From the NCBI RefSeq assembly GCF_024713975.1, contig NC_091093.1:3782001-3846000 (forward strand): a DNA stretch of 64,000 nucleotides, in the 5' to 3' direction. The position numbers and the translations under genes were made by a program. This document shows positions 31,601-41,802 of the stretch, piece after piece. Below the pieces are notes generated by a model, which saw only the letters and a list, made by a program, of their open reading frames with translations, was not told the DNA's origin and ran no database searches. How positions within the stretch are numbered: position 1 is the first letter of the stretch; the number at the start of each line of letters is the position of its first letter. Source of the stretch: Paralichthys olivaceus (taxonomy: Eukaryota > Chordata > Actinopteri > Pleuronectiformes > Paralichthyidae).

Positions 31601-34600
31601 CAAGATATCAGAAGCTGTTTTACACCAATAGGCTGCCCACGGATATTTGCCTAATGTATATTGGTGGTGTACGCTCAGTCAGTACGCTGGTGATCAGACA
31701 AAATTTATAGGTATAGGATATAAAAATACATATAAATTATATGAATAATGTTAAGATAGCAAAATCTACCTTTCTCATGCTTGTCATTCTTTTTTCTTCT
31801 TACCCTCTGTGCTATCAGCTGAAACTGCACTTCTCTGCATGACTCTTGTTTCAAAGTAAAAGCCATCTGCAGAGTCATTTATAGCTGCAATATCAATATT
31901 GCATCTATGGTAATAATATTGCTGCAGCAGACTGTGTGTGAATCTGCAATATACAATTTAATTAATTATTCGTGGCATCTTTACATGATGTGTGCATTCT
32001 GCTCAGTGACAGACATCCAGTCCAGACATCAATCAATCGGTCACAGCACGACTACTACTATACTGCACCACTTTAACTTATGTGATGTAATACAAGATGC
32101 AGAGATTTAAGGGTTGATTACAATGATAATACAATGACCAAGGTTACAGAAGCATAAACGCAAAGAGAATAAAGGATATTTTTAGATTGATAAGTTGATC
32201 TTTCTAATATAACACAAATGTTTTTTTGGTCTCTTTCAAGTATACTTGTTGTGACTTTATTTGAGAGAGACAGGAAATGAAGGGTAGAGTGTAGGGGAAT
32301 GAGATGAAGTAACTGGAACGCCCAGCGACTGAACCAGAGACCCACTGCTCAGGGCATTTATAAAGCTGTGGAACAGTATGTGCCCTCACCATTCGGCTAT
32401 CAGGTCACCCCTGTTACACCAGTGTTAACTTATCTACTCCAGACCAATCTATCTCATCCTTGACAAGCATGTGTAGAGTACAAAACAAATATTAGAATTA
32501 CTTGGGGAGCCTCACCTAGTTACGTGTGCAAGACTTGGTCCTAACTGCAATGACCTGGGTTTGAATCCACACCACGCAGGTTCTATGCTGCAAAAAAACG
32601 AGTCCATGCATTTGTTACACTATGTTATACTACTGCAATTCTTGTAATTCTAAGTACTGACAGGAAGAAGAAAAGGATTATATACCGCCCATATTAACTT
32701 CTAAAATCCAGAAAAAAGGCAAAACAAGACAATACAAGTCAATCCAGAATAACATTCAAAAACATTTTCCTTACGTCACTATATTACTATTACCACCAGG
32801 AAATTAAGTGTGACAGTGACTGAATATAACAGAATATACAGCTGTTCCTACTCTTTCTCATCTTTCCACCCACCCCAAACATGTCTCTCTTCTCCATCTT
32901 TCTCTCTTCTCTCTCCTGATGCTACCTCACCCTGAGTCTAAAACCCCATTCAGACCTGGTATTAACATCCATCCTGACTGATCCGATCACAAGTCAGCAC
33001 CAAGTACAGGTCTGAACGCACCCAAATGCGTCCTGAAAACGTCTGATCATCTATAATAGCTGATCACCCAGTCCACATTGGGAGGTGGTCTGGGACACAT
33101 GTGGCTACTTTGCTGTTTGAATGCTCATGCATCCTGGGCCACATTGAAGCTCATGTCTCTGACCCACTTTAGTTTCACAAAGTATACTCACAAGGTATTT
33201 TTACGCTTCTTGGTGGCCATACATTGATTTGTTTGTCACTGTCACCTCCTAAAGTGTTACTTCCCATAAATTGGTTAAAAAAATACTTCTCTCTGTCTCT
33301 CTGCCCCCCCACAATCATTTATGTACTTTAATTCATGTCAATAACTGTTTCTTTTTTTTCTCCCATAGTCCCTCTCTCTCTTTCTCTCTCTCATTGCAGA
33401 TATCTCTGACTCCAGAACTGCAGAACAACTATTCTTATTATTATTAACAACAATACTCATTAGTAATTAATTATGATATGAATTGTGACTGTTATCAATA
33501 ATAATCAATAACTTATTTACACTGTTATTGTTTTCATTTGAACTGATCAAATCTGATACTTGATTGTGCTCAAGTGTTCCCGGTCTCTCTCTCCCCCTGC
33601 TCCCCCTCCCCACTATCTCTCTCTCTCTTCTCTCCCCTCTTTTCCTCCCATCTGTCCTCTCCTCCCCTTTTTCTTTGCTCCCCCCAACCGGTCGAGGCAG
33701 ATGACCGCCCACATTGAGTCTGGTTCTAGAGGTTTCTCTCTGTTAATGAGGGAGTTTTTCCTCCACAGTCTCCAAAGTGCTGCTCATTGTGGGAACTGTT
33801 GGGTTTCTCTATATCAATATGATTTTAAGGTCTTGACCTTCTATGTAAAGTGCCTTGAGATAACAAATAAAATTTAATTGAATTGAATTAAAATCTGTCT
33901 TCATGGCACTGCTGCACAAGATTAATTCAGCCCCTCCAGACTCTCTCTTACTCGCTTCCTTGTGCCAACACACAAACAAACACACACACACACAGACAAG
34001 TATTTATAATAGGTCGGAAAAGGGCCTCATTGCAGTCCCTTCATTATCAGATCCTCATTAAGTTGCTTTAAGTTATTCCCCATAGCTTGTCTGACTAGTT
34101 TGATTGTTTCTGAATTCCGTGGATCATTTTGTTAGGAGCAGACAGGTGAGCTGGGCACTGTCAGGTGAGCTCTGGTGCCTTAATGAAATGGCTGGTTGTA
34201 ACTGTATGATCTGATTCAAAAACAAGGTGACGGTTTTGAGATGATTTTAAAAAATAGTATTGAGTATTGCACTAGATCCATCACGAAGCACCATTATTTA
34301 AGCTGTGGTACAAGTCTAAGTTGTGAGGCCATTGTGTTTAATCTATCACAAATCCTGTGAACGCAGAGCAGAAATTCTCTCGTGAGAATAGGGGGTGGGG
34401 GGTGCACCCTTACAAAGTAAGGCAGGTTAAATGAACCAATCATTCATTATCACACCATATAATTGACATCATGATGTCATGATATATATGACATGGCATT
34501 ATGTTACAAGATAATGTATTATCAAAGTAAAAAACTACCATATCTAATTTGTCAATATCAATTTTAGTTTTAATAAAATAAAATCTGTTCAATAATCATG

Positions 34601-35743
34601 TGATGCAAGTCCCATTTTAGGCAAGTAACATAAGAAGAAGTAATAGTAAATGTAGTAGAATGTGTGTGTGTAGAGTTTGTGTGCACATTTGCATATGGAT
34701 TAAAAAGATTTAAAAAGCCCCTTGCTTTTCATGACACATACACAACTATGCAGTTTGTCTTAAGTCATAATCTGTTTGCGACATCATCTAAGAGGGTAAA
34801 ATGATTTCATAGGCAACATTAGAATAACAGAAGTAAATGATATATATTCTTTTAATTATCCAAAAAGTTATTGGTGATGGGTATCTTTTAAAAATCCAGT
34901 GGTAGTTCGGCTCTACTTTAAACGCGATTAGACATCAAAGTTCATGCATTTGAGGCATAATTTTTCTTTCAAAATGTACGGATGATGTCCCACAGTATAT
35001 CATTACCTGAACAGTAGCTGTACTAGGGGACTAATCAATAGAGGGTTGCAAAATGCTTAATTAGATTATCACGATAACGGAAGATCTCGATTCCTATATA
35101 CACTTAGTGACATTACATCTGGAATATCGGAGCGAATTTTTCTCAAAAGACTGGTAATGGGATAATGATGAATTAAGTGGGAGAGGCTGAGACCTACAGA
35201 CACCTATTAAGCTCAGAACTACATGTCATCAACTACAGAAATAATTTGCAGATATATCACCAGAATCTGAACTGGAATCTGAATCAGTCAAAAGGTTTAT
35301 GTCGAGCACCGCATCAATGAACAATTAACAGATATGTAGATTAAAAATTGCAACTACAATTTTGATTGCTTTCTGCTAACATTTCAATGAACACAAAAGA
35401 ACCTGAATTGTTAGCAGCTGATTATACAGAAAACTGTTGACATCAACATGTTCAATATGTCATTGAAAGTGGAGCATAGCTTTGGATGCAGAGAATGCCC
35501 ATTTGGTTTAATTAAACAGAATGTTAAAAGTATTTGGCAAAGACAAAAATAAAGAGAATAAAATCAATATTAAATGTGGTAAGTCCAGTCCTTTCCAGAT
35601 GATTCCCTGAAACACAAGACAAGCCTACTACACATATAACACGTACAAAGCTGGCCAGAGGGAGTTACTTACACAGGACTAGAATTCAAAGAGCAATGGT
35701 CCACCATCATCTCGGGGAGAAAATCCAGCTTAAAAGAAGCCAT
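19629..35743 (-). CDS. celf1: CUGBP Elav-like family member 1, RNA-binding splicing and decay regulator
   Basis: Binds UGU/GU-rich RNA; regulates alternative splicing, deadenylation and translation. Coding exons in transcript order: 35673-35743 (long N-terminus), 29731-29918 (internal ATG at 29906-29908), 29555-29637, 28417-28465, 26689-26823, 25855-25934, 24934-25095, 24749-24806 (or -24818), 24349-24471, 23546-23659, 22805-22993, optional 22387-22407, 21177-21320 and 19629-19756 (TGA 19629-19631). Without options the MNG form is 480 aa; the long form, starting [13 protein letters not shown], is 507. RRM1 has [11 protein letters not shown]2 has [10 protein letters not shown] and CAFVTF, and RRM3 has [12 protein letters not shown] and CFGFVSY, separated by an Ala/Ser/Gln-rich linker; the end is [25 protein letters not shown] and [11 protein letters not shown] favour CELF1 over CELF2. 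All splice phases close. Confidence 0.96.
20420..20770 (+). mobile_element. TTAA-flanked MITE, copy 3, in celf1 intron
   Basis: Begins TTAA-AGGTTCAGTGTGTAGAA and ends TTACACACTGGACCT-TTAA. It is nearly identical in order and sequence to the copy at 9624-9998 over ACATGGCGGCCTC, AGAGAGGGTCCCCTC and ACAATTTAGATGAAATGAAC, with a short internal deletion near the right end (the AGAGATCCCTTT piece is missing). It lies in the celf1 intron between the last two exons. Confidence 0.85.
22387..22407 (-). CDS. celf1: Candidate 21-nt in-frame microexon of celf1 (ASNSHST insertion)
   Basis: On the minus strand a T-rich stretch and TGCGTCAG precede 21 nt (CCAGCAACAGTCACAGCACC plus G), followed by a strong donor GTAAGA (22381-22386). 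The flanking celf1 exons join in phase 1, and 21 nt inserts exactly seven residues, changing KE-GPEGAN to [15 protein letters not shown] just before RRM3. Length, phase and both splice sites fit. I do not recall such a segment from mammalian CELF1, so this is an inference from sequence only. Confidence 0.5.
23919..24191 (+). mobile_element. tRNA-derived SINE (copy A) with a 5' hairpin, in celf1 intron
   Basis: The head, GTGGCTGAGGGGTAGAGTGG, matches a pol III box A; GGTCAGTGGTTTGATCCC follows as a box B-like element about 35 bp on. The tail, GTATAAATACAAACCATTT, is the common fish SINE 3' end. It is preceded by a perfect 10-bp inverted repeat, CAGTGGATCT (23919-23928) / AGATCCACTG (23941-23950). 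Related copies lie at 39322-39566 and 41586-41802 in reverse. Confidence 0.8.
24481..24536 (-). repeat. UG-rich tract (in transcript) directly upstream of a celf1 3' splice site
   Basis: CA-rich on the + strand, with (ACAC)n blocks broken by GCAT and AATCAA. In celf1 pre-mRNA it becomes UGUGUG... and ends only about 7 nt before the acceptor of exon 24349-24471, replacing the usual polypyrimidine tract. UGU repeats are the known CELF1 recognition sequence. Confidence 0.9.
25195..25650 (+). repeat. Dispersed teleost repeat with nuclear-receptor-like DR1
   Basis: Contains GTGACCTTGACCT, TTTGAGTCCAAGTG, AAGAAATTCCCTCAA, GATATCGCGCTCAAGAGAAT and GGGACGGCGGCGAG, a set I recognise as a very common fish interspersed repeat of uncertain class. 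A perfect direct repeat, TGACCTTTGACCT (25392-25404), matches the DR1 (RXR/HNF4/PPAR) half-site arrangement. A weaker relative lies at about 57780-57910. It is in a celf1 intron. Confidence 0.6.
26063..26566. mobile_element. About 500-bp MITE with 18-bp terminal inverted repeats, in celf1 intron
   Basis: AAGCTGCTTTCAGACATG at the left end is exactly inverted as CATGTCTGAAAGCAGCTT at the right end. The interior has CACACATGCACAA, GGCGAGAGGTGGAGCA, CAGACAGAGACAGGAAGTGATG and a T-rich centre. No open frame of note and no convincing target duplication. A second copy, interrupted by an insertion, is at about 36757-37765. Confidence 0.85.
27109..27395 (-). mobile_element. TTAA-flanked MITE, copy 4, inverted and truncated, in celf1 intron
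   Basis: Begins GTTAAAGGTCCAGTGTGTAAG and reads as the reverse of the 9624-9998 element (GAGGCCGCCATGTTTTTT, AACACCTTTTGTG, CATGTTTGAAAGG), losing similarity after about 27395. The second terminal repeat is missing. Confidence 0.75.
29698..29718. repeat. (GT)10 next to celf1 5' splice site
   Basis: Reads as (CA)n in the celf1 transcript, about 12 nt downstream of the donor of the RRM1 exon (donor at 29725-29730). Confidence 0.9.
29919..35672 (-). other. Large celf1 intron between alternative N-terminal exons
   Basis: About 5.75 kb separates the MASFKLDF exon from the exon carrying the internal MNG start. It includes a TC-rich stretch (about 33290-33390 and 33580-33680) and a dispersed repeat at about 33700-33890. 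Part of a second fish repeat starts near 32938 (AAACCCCATTCAGACCTGG). A promoter for the short MNG form could lie here, but I see no decisive motif. Confidence 0.6.
33700..33890 (+). repeat. Dispersed fish repeat, 3' end
   Basis: Holds GAGTCTGGTTCTAGAGGTTTC, GGGAGTTTTTCCTCC, TGCTCATTGTGGGAACTGTTGGG and AAGTGCCTTGAGATAACA, and ends in ATAAAATTTAATTGAATTGAATT. I know this block as a very frequent teleost non-LTR-type repeat tail, ending in a short TTGAA-like tandem. Family name not certain. Confidence 0.65.
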
Positions 35744-36756
35744 GATGGTAAAGTCTGTTTGGTTTTCTTTCTTCTTCTTTAACACTGAGGCTAACTTGAT
35801 GCAGTAATCAGATGGTGGTGGTAAACTCCAGATGATGCACTTGCTGGTAACTCCCTGGTCACTGGTCTTGTAAGGCAGCCAACAGAGCAAAAAAGGCAAA
35901 GAGAAACAGTGTGCCGCAACAAACCAATCCACATGGAGAACCTGTCCACCAGCTGAAGAAACACTTTTGTCTGAGATGAACGAAGAGCATAAATGACAAA
36001 ACACACACAAAGTGACAGGACTTCAGGTTGGCTTTCCAGGTTCTGCAACAGGGACTAACCACTGCATGGGGATCATGGAGACAGAGCACTGGTGGGATCA
36101 CTGGGGCCAGAGCGAGTAATGGCCATTTGGGGTCCCACAATCAAAGTGCTGATGATCCATGGCCTTTGTGAACATTTCTCCAAGCCCAGCAGATCTGGCT
36201 GCAGCATCAGATAAACAGGGTGTCAGATTGATGGTGATAAGGCCCAGTGGGCAGAGGGAATGAAAGAGGGAGTGAATAGTACTCCCCAGCCAGTAGCTAA
36301 TCCCCGGACTAGGCACAACAGTGGCTAACAATTAGGTTCCGGCCTGAGGGGGGCTGTGTTTGCCCTGTTGTCCTCCAGGCTGCACTGGTTGGTGTGTGAT
36401 TTGTGTGTGTAAAAACAATGTCAAATGACACTGGCTTTGGTCTTTGTGCACCACACACTGCTCACACAAACTCACACGCACATACACACTTATGAAGTGG
36501 GATAAAGTCCAGGAATGTAAGTAATATAACACTGGACTACAGTATCTGCCTACAGTATCCGAGGCTGTTGTTTCTTGGACTCAACATAATCTCTTACCGC
36601 TGTGTAACATTTTTTGGTTTCAATTATTCAGCTGTTTCTGACGAAAAATTTTGATTTTGTGGATAGTTTGAAAACAGCTTACTATATTCTGCAAATTACA
36701 ACTAATGGGTGGACCTCCTGTGTTGATCAAAGCTGTATCATCTGGCAGTGCACATT

Positions 36757-37765
36757 AAAGCCATTTTCAGACATGAGGGTAAAATCCAGAGATAAATTCC
36801 CCATGGAATTTATCCACAGTTTGCCTTTCACACATGCACAACTTGGTGGGAGGTTCTCTGCAAAGACGGGTTCACAACAGCAACAAATCCTCTGCGATAC
36901 TCAGGCGAGAGGTGGAGCAGCCGGATGCAGCAGACAGAGGCAGGAAGTGATGTAGTTATTCTGCTGCGTAGATCACAGGATTTCCTTGACAACACACCAG
37001 CGTAGGCTATCTCCACATCTTCATCTGTGTCTTGTACATGTGTTTCACCAGGAGATGTTTTTTTTCATCTTTGCTTCTTTCACATGTCAGAAGCATCATC
37101 AAAACCCTCACTCGCTCACGGGGAATCCAGCGGAAATCCCCAGCTGTGTTGACTTGTGATGCGCTGATTGCAGTTATACCCTTGTAGGGTCGTAGAAATT
37201 AACATTTCTTATCGATGGCGGATGGGTTCGGGTGGGTGAAATAGGCATCATACATCATTAATGTGGGAAATATCTATGACATTCTCTAAAATGTGGACGA
37301 CACACAAAGAGAATCTTGTGCATTCCGGCAATGAGCGCTGCAAGCTAGCACTCATTATGCACAGCTGGGCGCATCACTGAGGCCAGATGGAGTCTAACTT
37401 TTTGCGCAGTTTGTAATTACTAGTCAATGAAAACATCGGACCCAAATTACTTTTTGCACCAAGGCACGCCTTGGAAAGGTCCAGTTGGATGTCCAGGGCG
37501 CAGGGAGGTTGTCGCATTTGGTATTTTGGTAACGATGTTTACCTTGTGACGCCCCTCGGATGTCGTCAGAGTCAATCCACCCATCTCTAGTAGTCACACA
37601 TCAAATCCTCCTGACTTTCTACGGCCTTTATACTAGGAGGCCAGGCGGCGAAAGTCTGCAGATAATCCTGAGCCTCTCACTCTCACCCACGAATTTTGTG
37701 TTCACACGTGCACCTCCTCTGGAAAAAATACGGAGTATCGGCAGAGTTCAGTGCATGTCAATAGG
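36757..37765. mobile_element. Second copy of the CTTTCAGACATG MITE, split by an about 445-bp insertion
   Basis: The left part (36757-37148) aligns with 26063-26395: TTTTCAGACATG, TTTGCCTTTCACACATGCACAA, GGCGAGAGGTGGAGCA, AGGCAGGAAGTGATGTA, GAAGCATCATCAA. The right part (37594-37765) continues with CACACATC, TTTCTACGG, CTATACTAGGAGG-like, CACGTGCACCTCCTC, AAAATACGGAGT and AGTGCATGTC. Between GCTGTGTT and CACACATC, contiguous in the first copy, lie about 445 extra bases. Confidence 0.75.
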
Positions 37766-39321
37766 ACTGAAAGGTGTTGAGAAAAGTTGTTCTGTGTTTC
37801 AGGACATATGGGAGATAATGCTGCCGAATTCAAACCCACTACATGAAGAACACACACACTCTGCATTTTTATTTTCCCTTCATTCAATTTACAAACAAAT
37901 GGAACAGCATAAACAACATATAATTAGTGTCTGCACAAATATTTGTATCTATAATAAATGGGCAGTGCCAACAATGGAGGTTGTTGAAATTTATTTTCTG
38001 TGAATTGTTTTTTTAATGTCAATTATACTCATTTAAATTTGGCTACTACCACAAAAACTGAATATTTCATCTCAAGGCTTATGACTCCCTGATGAAAGCA
38101 TAAGCCGGTACACGTTGGTGTATTTTAAAGCTTCTAGCCCATTGACATAAAGGCCTTTTACACTTTTCAAACCACTTTGAGTGCCTGGACATGGATTCTT
38201 AATGCCGTTATTTTGGACATACGTTTTTCTCAATATTATGACATTTATACCCTTCCATGAGCACCAGTGGTTTGAGGGACACCAGTAGCACTCCAGCCAC
38301 CTTTTTCTTGTACTCTAGCTTTATTTGTATGACCTGACTATGTGAGAAAGATAGTGTATATGACTGTATGGTGTGGCAGAGGGTTAATGGCAGATTTTCT
38401 ACATCCCTCTATTGCCATATTAGAGTGGACAGAGTCTCCTTACCCCACCAGTGCCACGTTGGAGACTTCCAAGGTAGGGAGGGGGAGTGGGGGCTGTCCA
38501 GCCTGCTCTGGGGACACATAGAGGGTTTCAGGGTCCAGACTATCCATCCAGGGCCTTGTGCTACTACTTCCAACACACAAACAGAACCGGACACCACAAC
38601 ACACCAGATCCAGATCCAGATCCACACACACACACACGCACACACATACAAAACAAATAAATACATAACAAAAATACACACAACAAATAATAAACGGAGT
38701 TGCCACATTTAACAGACACTGAATGAAGTGAAGCTAGAGTAAAACAGACCAGGTGGTAATGTGTTGATGAACAATAACAATGCTGGATGTTCGTGATATC
38801 TTCAACACCATTCTTACTAGTTAAAACTTAATTAAGGATTTTGACTAGTCAGAATTAAATTGTAGAAATCTGAAACTGGAATAATCATCATATGTAAGTT
38901 GCAGTTGTCTGTAAAAATATAGAAATGGCATTGTACAAGAAGAAGTTGCTTTAAGGATAAACAAACAGACAAACAACACCAATGATGTATAGATAGTTAA
39001 CAATGTGAAATCATCTCAATGATAATGCATGGACGTAAAACGAATCAATCCAACAACAACAAGAGAAGATGCTTGACAAATACCCTTAAAATAAGCCAGA
39101 ATACCCCAATCTGTAAGCATGCTTTTATACTAAGGGGGTTTAAAAGGTCCCTTAGCTGTAGTCTCATCACTGTGTAATATTTATCCCTCGGAACTTATTG
39201 CTTTAATATATCCCCAAAGCATTATAGTTTTCTCAAAGGGATTTACAATCTCTTTAACTTTCCTAACCCTAACCTCATCTCATCCCTAGCCTTAAGAATG
39301 AGCAGTTAAGTGGAAAACAAT

Positions 39322-39566
39322 CTGTGTTTATATCATGCTTTTCTAGTCTACATGTATATGACCACGTTTTTGCCATTCACACACACATTCACACAGTGGA
39401 TCTATGTGCAGCACCTTCTCTATCACAAATCATACATACACTGAAATTTAGGGTTCAGGGTCTTGCCCAAAGACACAGCGGCATGCAGAATTTAGGAACT
39501 AGGAATCAAACAACTGACCATCTGGTTATTGGACGAACTGCTGAAACTCTAACCTTAGCCTACCCA
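39322..39566 (-). mobile_element. tRNA-derived SINE (copy C), diverged, reverse
   Basis: Shares with the copies at 23950 and 41586 the tail (TTTATATCATGCTTTTCTAGTC), TGCCATTCACAC and the GTTCAGGGTCTTGCCCAAAG segment. Box B and box A regions at the right end are decayed. Confidence 0.65.
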
Positions 39567-40019
39567 CAGTTCACATTATAAGGCTGACCAGGACCACAGA
39601 AAGAAAATGTTGCCTCATTAGAGCCAGGCTTACGTCCAGATGAGGTCTACAGGTCGTGACAAGGTCTGGAAAGGATGCTAAAGATGTTACAAAAACAAGT
39701 ACACACACGCACACAAACCTTTGGAATGCATTCCTTAGCCTTACTTTAACCATCATAACTAAATGCCTAAACCCAACTCTTACCCTTATTCTAACCTGAA
39801 CCCAAGTCTTAACCCTCAAACAGCCCTTTAAGTTGTGACTATGCTCCAAAACGTCCTGGTTTGTTAAAGTACTTTTGTTAATTACATGTTCAATACAGAT
39901 CTCTGTGGCTGGCAGACAGACACACTGATTCTTTAACACTGTGGCAGTAAGACATAACACCTGCCATGAGTGTTTTGAACGTGATAGTGAACTGCAGCAT
40001 TTTAGCACTGTAGTGTAGC

Positions 40020-40630
40020 ACGGATCGTTCACGTGAGCCCAGATGACAGATCCCGACTGTGGGTGGAGTGACAGCGGACACTTCCGCGTTCGATGACATC
40101 ACGGGCAGACCCTCCTCTTTAGGACACACTCATGTATGTGTACATATGTTCATGAAACCCACATTGTGAGGCTATTACAATCCTGTCCAAGGCTTTGCAG
40201 CACAACCCAGAAGAGGTGAACAACACCCGGATCGCACATCATAGTTGACTTCAAGCCAGAGCAACTCTGTCATGGCGAATTTAGCACAACATATTACCGT
40301 CATGTTTTCAACCTGACGTTCACGCCATCGCACTGGTGTCTACGTGAAGCCCTGACAAGCTCAACGACCAACGCAACACGTGCTCGCTGGGCTAAAGCGC
40401 CGCGGGTCTGTTATAGTGACGTTAGCTTCATGCTAGGATCGCGTTTTTCAACTTGGTATGACCAACAACTTACCCGTGGTTATTTCACGCCACTGTTAAA
40501 TTGGCTGGTGTGGTGGAAACAAGAGGTCGCAGCGGATGCGTGGGCCACAGTGAGCCGCTGTCCACGCTGCACTTCTGCTTACAACAAACGGGTTGACAAG
40601 TGTAAAGATGAGTAAGTTGTGTGGGATCAC
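40020..40630 (-). promoter_or_regulatory. CpG-rich block, candidate upstream promoter and first non-coding exon of celf1
   Basis: CpG density is clearly higher than in the surrounding sequence (clusters around 40075-40100, 40390-40445 and 40525-40560). An ETS-type ACTTCCG lies at 40079-40085. On the minus strand a strong donor, CCACGG-GTAAGTTG (GT at 40472-40473), could end a first exon starting near 40600. A plus-strand GTAAGT at 40612-40617 is also present, so transcription in both directions cannot be excluded. Confidence 0.35.
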
Positions 40631-41585
40631 TTTGGACATGTAGCAGCTCCAGTGTAAAATGGCAGTCAGCCTCTCTCCTGCTGGGCCGCTACCACTCGCA
40701 AGCCACGGTGGGGGGGGTCACTCAGAGGCAACACTGTGTGAGGTATTTACTCATTGACAGATTTAAATTAGCCCTGTGTGGAATTGCATTTTTAATGGAA
40801 ACGTTTTTATTCAGGGGTGATATTTTGTATTTGCGAACGTATTGAGACGGCAGTGAGAGTCTGCGCGGAAGCTCCCTCGTTTAAGTGTGTGACATGGTAC
40901 GGTCCGTGGAGAGGAAGCCCAGCATGGACAATCATCTGACAGTGCGCTGCATGTCTTCACAGTCATCCTCATGTAAACAAGAGGTGACGAGGAGAAGGGA
41001 TGCACTGACGTACACACTACAGTCAATCTATCATTTGTATTCAGTACGTTTATTATTTCATTTGACTGTTATCTGTTCATTATACAACTAATATTACCAT
41101 GTTTTCATCATATTAGGCTTCATATCCGAGCAGTATTCTACATTACTTACTCCTATTATCAGTACTACTTTCTTAATTTATTTTATTTTCATTTCTATTG
41201 TTATTTCTATTAGGCACTGTTTTTGAATCTACTCCTTATATTCATTAGACTGGATTCTTTCTTTTATTCTACTGTTCTCTATTGTGTATTGTACATACAT
41301 CTAAACATACATGCACACACAGTATGAAAGGGGAAGAAGAAGACAGACACTATGCAGGAAGAGAAGCATGACTTAGAGGTGGGTGTTTGAGCCAAATCCC
41401 AAATACAGCTAAGCCAAGCAAGTTTAAATTAATTCAGGTTATTTTAAGTTATGGTTTTGGTGGAGTGAAGAATCCCTAAACAACTTCAGACCAGGAGCAC
41501 CGGGAGCACATTCAATCTGTTCTACCCTTTTTGCAACTAAGTTGTACTCATCAATTCCTGTAGAATCATTGTACTGATTCATGTA

Positions 41586-41802
41586 AATGGCAAATGGTTG
41601 TATTTATATATTGCCTTTCTAGTCTTGATGACCACTCAAAGCGCTTTATGCTACAGTTTGCCATTCACATTGTTGTTCTTTGGGGCAGTTTGGGGTTCAG
41701 CATCTTGCCCAAGGACACTTTGGCATACAGATGGGAAGACTGGGGATTGAACTTCTGACCTTCTGGTTGGAGGATGACTGCTCTACCCCTCAGCCACAGC
41801 CA
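41586..41802 (-). mobile_element. tRNA-derived SINE (copy B), reverse
   Basis: Reverse complement shows GTGGCTGTGGCTGAGGGGTA (box A-like), AGAAGGTCAGAAGTTCAATCC (box B-like), a CTTGGGCAAGATGCTGAACC core and the tail ATATATAAATACAACCATTT. Closest to the copy at 23950-24191. Confidence 0.85.

Noticed and set aside
32530..32590. tRNA-like box B (GGGTTTGAATCCACACC) near 32560
   Set aside because: No matching box A at the right distance and no cloverleaf can be formed; probably a SINE remnant.
19629..35743. celf2 as identity
   Set aside because: Some residues are CELF2-like ([16 protein letters not shown]), but [15 protein letters not shown], the [14 protein letters not shown]-terminus and the linker start [11 protein letters not shown] match CELF1 better.
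39571..40032. 153-codon minus-strand open frame
   Set aside because: Low-complexity Val/Arg repeats from degenerate CCTAACCC-like sequence; overlaps the SINE edge and CpG block; no recognised protein.
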